Assembly: GCA_022496805.1 (NCBI GenBank)
Contig: CM040099.1
Coordinates: 21,498,031-21,562,030 of the forward strand
Direction: 5' to 3'
Length of the DNA: 64,000 nucleotides
From: Pohlia nutans
Taxonomy: Eukaryota > Streptophyta > Bryopsida > Bryales > Mniaceae
The position numbers and the translations under genes are program-made. The notes below the pieces were generated by a model, which worked only from the letters and a program-made list of their open reading frames with translations, did not search any database and was not told the origin of the DNA. This document shows, one piece after another, positions 57,840 to 64,000 of the stretch (position 1 is its first letter; the number at the start of each line of letters is the position of its first letter).

Positions 57840-58213
57840 AGAGCATCCTCACCGCAGGGTATCCCATATCTGTATCTGGACGAACTTCATCCAGATAGCA
57901 GTGAAAACCCTTGCACTGCAGTCCCGTATTGGCAAAATTTTCCCGGACTGGATCCCGAATACTCGATACTGGCTTCGTTTTCCAAGATTGAAAGTTGCTA
58001 TCCGCATCGCTCATTTTACCCGATTCTTTTACTTGTTTTCACCTCCACCGCGATTTCGAAGTGTTGTATTAGGGTTTGAAGAGGGAACATGCTAAAACGA
58101 GGTTTGTAGTTTTGCTTTTCCAGGAGTCCGCGGTGCAGCGTCTAGTGCTGGAAATCGGGAAAAGACTCGTCCCTTTCCAGATACAGAATCCAGAATTGCG
58201 GTGAGGATGCTCT
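57840..58213. mobile_element. hAT-like MITE downstream of the fucosyltransferase
   Basis: AGAGCATCCTCACCGCA at the left and TGCGGTGAGGATGCTCT at the right are perfect inverted ends about 374 bases apart. Such AGAGCATC ends are common in plant hAT MITEs. It lies about 20 bases from the stop codon, so it is in the 3' untranslated region or just beyond. Confidence 0.85.
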
Positions 58214-58237
58214 TAGGGTTTAGGGTTTAGGGTTTAG
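58214..58237. repeat. Telomere-like TTTAGGG repeat over the FUT stop codon
   Basis: Three and a half TTTAGGG units. On the minus strand the first CCTAAA supplies the TAA stop (58234-58236) of the fucosyltransferase. Confidence 0.85.
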
Positions 58238-58818
58238 GACGCGTCCGATCTGTCGGTGGCGAAGCTGGGCATGATTTTGACGCCGCCGACAACATCTTCG
58301 CAGGGTTTGATGAAAGGGAGGATGTTTTTCGGGTTGCGGCCGAGTCTGTGCCCGTCACAGTCCAATTCCGGAGGGGCATGGAAGCAGGGCTCGAGGGAGA
58401 CGCCGCGGTTGCAATGCCCCTGCGCTTGGAAAGTGTCCAGCGCCGTCTCGGTGGACGGGGTCTTGGTGAGGATCCACGGCGTGGCGCCGGCCAGCCCGTG
58501 CGCGATGTAGCCGAACGTGGACCAGGGGCTCGTCACGAGCGCGTCGCTCAGCGACAGCAGGTACATGTCCGCCCACGCTTTCTTGTCGTGCTCAAATCCA
58601 TACTGCTGGTACTCTTCTTTGCTCGGGCTGTGCACGCCCACGTAATCCGCCCCCTCCACCGGCGCATCGGCGTAGAAACTCCGCAGCTTCTCGTAGTACG
58701 TTTGGTCCAGCGACGCTATAATCGCCGCCGTTGTGCCGCGCTTGGCACTGTGCAGCGTGTCTTCGCCAGTGGAGGTCACATTTGGCAGCAGCTTCTTCTC
58801 CAAGACGCAAGCCAGGAG
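58234..58818 (-). CDS. FUT last exon
   Basis: It starts LLACVLEKKLLPNV after acceptor TTCACAG, includes ALVTSPWSTFGYIAHG, and ends CEDVVGGVKIMPSFATDRSD with TAA at 58234-58236. Confidence 0.92.
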   Translation of the reverse strand, partial: LLACVLEKKLLPNVTSTGEDTLHSAKRGTTAAIIASLDQTYYEKLRSFYADAPVEGADYVGVHSPSKEEYQQYGFEHDKKAWADMYLLSLSDALVTSPWSTFGYIAHGLAGATPWILTKTPSTETALDTFQAQGHCNRGVSLEPCFHAPPELDCDGHRLGRNPKNILPFIKPCEDVVGGVKIMPSFATDRSDAS

Positions 58819-61800
58819 CTGTGAACACAACAACAAAATTAGGGTTCATTTGGAAGTATTCTTCTCGGCAAGGCCAAGTAAATATTGGCTTCCACACCGG
58901 TAGTGCGTTTCGTGGAAGTGAAAATTCCAAGAGTAGAACTGATAAGTTTGAAACTCAGAAATGAAGATATTGATTTTGAGGATGTCCCATCTGAACAACG
59001 GGTTGGGATTTTCGTACACGAATAGGTCAAATTTAATATTCATAAGCTATCAAAATGATAAATCCTGGAATCGTTTTTCAATTGTTAACCAAGTTACCCA
59101 TTTCTGTTAAGCCTACAACATTTAGAAACAAGTTTTCAGAACTGTATTCAAGAACCCAACAAAAAACGCAGCAGTGTTGGTTTCAGATATGTATGACACT
59201 GCTACCGTCCACGGTCTCAATACAATTAGCGGTGTTCCAGAGCAATAAATTTCTGAAAAGGGACTCTCTATGCTCAGTTGCTTAACCCCTAAGCTTCTAA
59301 AATGCCCAATACGGCCATCTGCATCACTAAACTTTGCAACGGTGGCATTTTCTCATTTTACCTCGGCTTTCTGATTGCAATAGTACATCATTTTTAAGCT
59401 CTTGTTCTATACTACAAGATCAACAGTGTCGATCGTGTCAATCTGAAGTCATTTTCACACAAACAGATGATTTACAGCACTACAAGATCAACAGTGTCAA
59501 TCGTGTCAATCTGAAGTCATTTTCACACAAACAGATGATTTGCAGCACTACAAGATCAACAGTGTCAATCGTGTCAATCTGAAGTCATTTTCACACAAAC
59601 AGATGATTTGCAGCAAGGGGTCCAATTTTCCTATACTACAGAAAATACACAGTGGACGCTTAGGGGTTAAATGATGGTTCGTTTTAGGTGTTGTTACCTT
59701 AAACCCTAAACCCTAAACCTTGAACGAGGAGAGTGATGCGCACCTGATCCGCAACAACACCGGCGGTGACCGTGGACTCCAGAACGCGAACCTGAAGCCC
59801 CACTTGCCGATGCGCCCCGGCGAGATACGCTTGCCGGAACCGCAAAATGTTTCCCCACATGCCATTCGACGGCCGGAAAAGGTACCGGACCGTGTGATGA
59901 AACACCGTGTCTCGCTGGGGAAACATCCGGTCAAGCTCACGGTGAAACCCGGGATCGAAATGGAACCCCGGCACGGCGTAGTTGTTGGACCGCCAGTACA
60001 ACAGCGGCACGGTGCTTAACTGCGTTTGCACCTGATTCAATGAAAAGAAAATTCATGTTTTCAAGTGAGTCCCATTGGCGATTTGAACATTAGAGTTAAA
60101 AGAAAAGTCAGCTCAAAGAGGAAAGTTTTAGCAAACTCCTCTTGAACTCATATTGAAATATAAATAGACCAAAAACTAGTTCATGATGAGTTGGGAGACA
60201 ATCTAAAGCAAGCCACTGCCATTATTCTCCACACCTCGCAATGACTCCCACACCTTCTACCAAACCTCCAAGCCCATGGCCCAGAAGGGGACAATCTATG
60301 ACACGACAATATTCAACCCAAGTATAGCTCAAAAGAGAGGTTAGAAGTAGAGCAAAAAGGGAGGTTAGATGGGCTTCTTTTCGGTAAACTCTATGGAAAC
60401 TTGCAAAATAGAAAGCATGTTTTGGCGATTTACTACAAAGACATAGAGTTCTTGGCTACCGTATACATACCAATGATAAGGGAAGATTATGGCGGTATAC
60501 TCTACTTTTTTTACCGACTTTTTCTTATAGCAACATAGTAAGTCCATTTGATAGCGATGTAAAGCCACAAAAAAATTTGCTGACCTGATTACAAAAGAAT
60601 CGCTTGTCGTAGTCATCGTAATCGTGCATCAGATTTACGAAGATATAGTTATTAGGAAGAGGCTTAGGGAAGGTCATGTTGCCGGTGCTGGCGTTCAGGT
60701 ACGATCCCAGCTTGTGCTCATTCTCCCACGTCATTGAATTGATCCAGCCGTAATCGTAATTCTCTGGTAACAGCCATGATGTACCTGCCAGTGATTTTTT
60801 GTTGCTAATTTTAGCCAAATTGCTAAATCAAATTCGGGCTGGATAGTTGATACAAAGAATTTTCGGAATAATTGCGAGATTCCTTACGATTTGTAGCCTC
60901 TTTAAACCAAGATATCACCCAGATATTACCTAAGTAGCACCTAGGTAGCACCAGTGATCTCAGAACCTCTTTATGACATTTAGAACATTATGCGACCTCC
61001 CACATAAATGGTATCTACTTTTGATACCCAGTGCATACAATACTCACGATACCTCTATAATATCCGGCAATACCCTTGATATATTAAGGTGATACCATGA
61101 TGATATCCGCGGATATCACCTCCTGAAGTTGCTACATATTTATACCATGATGAGCATTCTCGCTACATTTCAATTTTTTTTCATTTTCTTTCTTTGTATG
61201 TTTAGCAGCCTCATTTTTTGGGGTAGAAATCCAGCTAATTTTAGTCAGTTTTGAGATCACTGGGTAGCACTTAAGTATTACCCTGATATTACCTATATAT
61301 TAACTAGTGGGACCTGTGCCATTGAGCACATTGACGTTAATTTAATGTTAAGCCAATTTTTTTTGAGCTTGGGTTGTCTCTTTGACGGATTCCAGCGCGG
61401 AACGGTCGAGTGAGACAAACCGAACTGTATTGTACAATAGATATAAAAAGGGCATCCAAGGAGCCTGGTGAAAAAGCACTGGTACCTGGGAAGGGCTCGC
61501 AGTAGAGCCCGGAGAAATCCGTGCCGGAGTGGTCCAGCAATAAGACGCGGTCCGTGAGGATGGCGTAGACAAAAGCTGAGATGATGGTGATCATGCGGTT
61601 GCCGAGGCCGCTGTTGGCGATCCAGATCACGAACTGGCAGTCGCCCAGATCATCGTTGCTGCCGTTTTGGCTGATTGTGGCCGCTTTCGGCGCGCACCGC
61701 CGGTGACGATCCTCGTACTTCCGGAGCTTGGTGATCAAGTAGGGCGATGGAACGTGTGGACTCGGGTTTCGAATCAGATGCTCCTCGGATCGGCTGGTGC

Positions 61801-61875
61801 ATGATGGTGCGTAATCCGATGCCGGGAGTAGTAATCCTCCCAGAGTCGGATCGCCCGCTTTGAAAATCTCCGGCT
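58234..61875 (-). CDS. Xyloglucan-type alpha-fucosyltransferase (GT37), 5' incomplete
   Basis: Four exons join in phase to about 487 residues. Family landmarks appear in order: SPYLITKLRKYEDRHRRC, the GDP-fucose-associated WIANSGLGNRM motif, LTDRVLLLD, CEPFPGTSWLLPENYDYG, VPGFHFDP, and SPWSTFGYIAHGLAG near the end. The family adds fucose from GDP-fucose to xyloglucan, arabinogalactan or related wall glycans in the Golgi, as type II membrane proteins. The N-terminal exon with the membrane anchor was not found. Exon 2 needs one base from it (phase 1, giving E-PEIF). The acceptor specificity cannot be read from sequence. All exons lack stops, so the gene is probably active. Confidence 0.9.
59283..59670. 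mobile_element. MITE family 2 copy with internal triplication
   Basis: TTAACCCCTAAGC at the left and GCTTAGGGGTTAA at the right. A 68-base unit (ACTACAAGATCAACAGTGTC and following) is repeated three times at 59411, 59479 and 59547. The copy at 40930-41147 has it once. It lies in the last FUT intron. Confidence 0.85.
59744..60031 (-). CDS. FUT internal exon
   Basis: It encodes VQTQLSTVPLLYWRSNNY, FHRELDRMFPQRDTVFHH and VLESTVTAGVVADQ. Acceptor AATCAG, donor TCAG/GTGCGC. A telomere-like CCCTAAACCCTAAA lies 25-45 bases beyond the donor. Confidence 0.92.
60585..60784 (-). CDS. FUT internal exon
   Basis: It encodes (G)TSWLLPENYDYGWIN, two N-glycosylation-type sites (NAS, NMT) and LMHDYDDYDKRFFCNQ. 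Acceptor TGGCAG, donor TCAG/GTCAGC. Confidence 0.92.
60952..61262. mobile_element. hAT-like MITE family 5 copy in FUT intron
   Basis: Ends CAGTGATCTCAGAAC and GTTTTGAGATCACTG are flanked by an exact 8-base duplication GGTAGCAC (60944-60951 and 61263-61270), diagnostic of hAT transposition. It is the uninterrupted sister of 50088-50915. Confidence 0.95.
61486..61875 (-). CDS. FUT first recovered exon
   Basis: It encodes PEIFKAGDPTLGGLLLPASD, the HVPSPYLITKLRKYEDRH block, WIANSGLGNRM and DHSGTDFSGLYCEPFPG. Acceptor TTGCAG, donor CCAG/GTACCA. Upstream coding sequence must exist beyond 61877. Confidence 0.9.
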
Positions 61876-61972
61876 CTGCAACAACCAATTTGAGAACATT
61901 GAATCCAAGGTAAGGGAAAAAAAATCTCCGATTTTCAAATGGTGGTGCTTTCTACAGAATATGATCAATCTT

Positions 61973-62190
61973 AACTCCTTAAGGACCAAGGATTCGTAGT
62001 TTTAGAATGACGAATTCAATCAATTATACTGTGAAAAATATAATTCAGGTAAGACCAGATTTTACATCACTGGAATCAGTGAGGAATTGTATGTGTTGAT
62101 CAATAAATAAATAAATTTGAACAAAAAGAAGTCCACATAGGACCTACTCAAAATTGCTAAAAAAAAACATGAGGCCCAATTTTGGGTCAA
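61973..62190. mobile_element. MITE family 1 copy
   Basis: TTAACTCCTTAAGGACCAAG at the left and a TGAGGCCCAATTTTGGGT right end. The right terminal repeat is partly lost. Confidence 0.65.
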
Positions 62191-62261
62191 GCATAGATGT
62201 TTCCATGTTGCAGTGGATGTTTGGCTAACCCCCTTCCCAAGGTAATTAACTTATGCCACAG

Positions 62262-62498
62262 GTTAGAAGATTTGAAAATCTCCGTTTGAATGGCGGTTTT
62301 TGCAGATATGATCAAGTTAGCACTGATGATTTTCCATGGGTTGTTACAATGGCTATTGCTGCCAAGCCCACTTCCCAAGGCAATGCAAGATTTGATTTTC
62401 ATGACAAAACGCTGTTCCTTTATGAAACTGGCGTCTGTTTGCAGCAGAAGAGCTGTGCGGGTATCAATTTTTTTTCCTTGACAGATCTCGAAGTACAG
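62262..62498 (+). CDS. Unassigned exon-like open frame
   Basis: A 79-codon open stretch lies between a good acceptor (TTATGCCACAG) and a good donor (ACAG/GTAATG), phase 0 on both sides. The protein (VRRFENLRLNGGFCRYDQVS, FPWVVTMAIAAKPTSQG, FDFHDKTLFLYETGVCLQQK) is protein-like, not low complexity. I do not recognise it. It could be an exon of a plus-strand gene continuing beyond the window or a gene relic. Confidence 0.35.
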
Positions 62499-62543
62499 GT
62501 AATGCGATTTAAAAAAATAAAATCAAGGTCGTACCAGAAAAAA

Positions 62544-62803
62544 CTAACATTCAGATGAGTATCTGTACTTGTGTTTAATCAGGTATTTGTTATACTGATA
62601 CAGACTCCTAACTCCCCCACAATGCATTCCGAAATCTCCATAAGCTGTACATTTCCTGAAGAATATAGTGTGAGTCAACCTATTGCCGATCGTAACATTT
62701 TTATCAAGTTCTAACAAAGTCTCTTTGCCTCTCACAAAATAGGACCCAGCTAGTATAGAGTTGGTAGCCACTTCAACTAAAATATTGTGAGTATATTCCA
62801 GGC
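62544..62803 (-). CDS. Unassigned exon-like open frame
   Basis: An acceptor-like TTTATTAG precedes LEYTHNILVEVATNSILAGS, VRGKETLLELDKNVTIGNRL and MHCGGVRSLYQYNKY, ending in TAG at 62544-62546. It could be the last exon of a minus-strand gene or a relic. No family recognised, and it is not part of the fucosyltransferase. Confidence 0.3.
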
Positions 62804-63239
62804 CTAATAAAGAAGAAAATCTCCCGGTTACAAGGTAAAGCACCCTCTTTGTGCCATGTGACTATTTAGGCCATTTTGTGATCACTAAATACACAAACAG
62901 GGTGGTTTATCATAAAATGAAGATTAGCAAAGATAATTAAAAAGGCTAAAACTTGATCAAAAATTGCAAGGGGCAGTTGGAACTAGACCGTATATGTCTG
63001 TCTGTCTGACTAACTTCCAATTGGACGATGATTTTTCACCTTCTAGTGGAAGGCACGACGGGGTCCAATCAGGTAGCTAGAAATGACCACTTCTGGTACA
63101 CAAGGACAATAATAGGACGCACCACTACCACTCATGGATCTGGAGCTTCTGTACTGTCAGAGCTCCAGACAAATAATTCTATATCATGAGTGAATTGACC
63201 CCTTCACCCAAACCCTAATTGCCAGTTGATCTCAGAATC

Positions 63240-64000
63240 TAAGAACTCTCAAGATTTTCGTTGATCTTCTCACCCAAATCTACGGATTTCCGGAGCCTAC
63301 AACCAACAACTTTAGGGCATAGAAAAATGTACACAGAACTTAACTTGGTTTCTAGAGCTCTAGAATCAGATAATAAAATCAGATACGTAAAGAACACTTG
63401 TCACCAAATCTACAGATTTCCAGTACCGTCACCAATTACACTTCCTTGAGTATTGCACTTCCTAGAGTGTGCACACAAAATGCACCCGAGTTGCATTGAA
63501 CCCCTAAACGCCCCATGGGGATAGTATATACGTTGTCGTATAATTGGGATTTGCTACCGACAAGAAACTCTAAATTAAGATCTCATAAGCTCACTAGAAC
63601 CGCACTAGAACCGCATTGATTTAAATTTCAACTTCTCCTTTGACCTTCATTGAAGGTGTGGATTCATTCCAAATACAACCAAAATACAACGTATTCTACT
63701 GACCGCAAAGGCACGTTCAGACGGTTAGGGGTTAAGTGATTTTAGTAAAAGCTATAGAATTTAACAAGGCCAGAAATTTTCGGTTGATCTTGTCACTCAA
63801 ATCTACGGATTTCCGGTACCATGGCAATTACTAGAGTGTGCACAAAGCAACCACAGAAATTGCACTAAACGTAAGTTATTTTCTAGAGCTTTAGAATCTA
63901 ACAACTGTCACAAGATTTCAATTACACTTTCATTTCAGCACTTTCTTGTGACACAGAAAATGGCACAGAAATTGCACTAAACGAAAGTTAGTTTCTAGAG
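63240..64000. repeat. Duplicated segments around a MITE
   Basis: Segments with CAAATCTACGGATTTCCGG, CTAGAGTGTGCACA and GTTT(C)TAGAGCT-TAGAATC recur at about 63260-63470, 63780-63900 and 63940-64000. No gene is evident here. Confidence 0.7.
63499..63736. mobile_element. MITE family 3 copy
   Basis: AACCCCTAAACGCCCC at the left and CGGTTAGGGGTTAA at the right. The interior matches 45172-45406. Confidence 0.7.

Overview
The window is nuclear plant DNA. It has two multi-exon genes with GT-AG introns of plant-specific families or subgroups (an ABCC transporter and a GT37 fucosyltransferase), F-box proteins, many TTTAGGG-type interstitial repeats, and Stowaway- and hAT-like MITEs. A non-seed land plant (bryophyte or fern grade) is my best guess from the LINE and F-box families. 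That placement is an inference and is not proven by the sequence.

Layout. (1) About 1-10,022: a decayed LINE (non-LTR retrotransposon) on the minus strand. ORF1 is at 10,022-8,393. A second frame follows, with a Lys/Asn-rich leader, a 2A-like motif ending GDIETNPGP, an EEP endonuclease, a reverse transcriptase and an extra C-terminal domain ending at 954. A 1.43-kb foldback element has split the reverse transcriptase. (2) 10,023-13,500: GC-richer, low-complexity DNA with minisatellites, possibly the LINE 5' region. (3) 13,500-28,230: gene-poor DNA holding a large inverted duplication. Each arm (about 17.52-19.90 kb and 24.51-26.65 kb) carries one copy of the same F-box gene, and both copies are broken, by different lesions. 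(4) 28,231-49,436, minus strand: an apparently intact ABCC (MRP-type) transporter. I could join 18 coding exons in a consistent reading phase to about 1,540 residues. One intron has a GC-AG boundary. The introns are full of MITEs, tandem arrays and telomere-like repeats. (5) 50,088-57,837: no gene seen, but a three-level nest of MITEs is present. (6) 58,234-61,875, minus strand: the last four exons of a xyloglucan-type alpha-fucosyltransferase (GT37). The N-terminal exon was not found. (7) 61,974-64,000: MITEs and two unassigned exon-like open frames.

The ABCC protein is expected to be a membrane pump for conjugates (vacuole or plasma membrane). The fucosyltransferase is expected to be a Golgi enzyme acting on cell-wall glycans. 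I see no functional link between them beyond shared strand and neighbourhood. The most unusual item is the 2A-like translational recoding motif inside a plant LINE. The most striking theme is how MITEs, some nested and some expanded into arrays, sit directly at exon borders.
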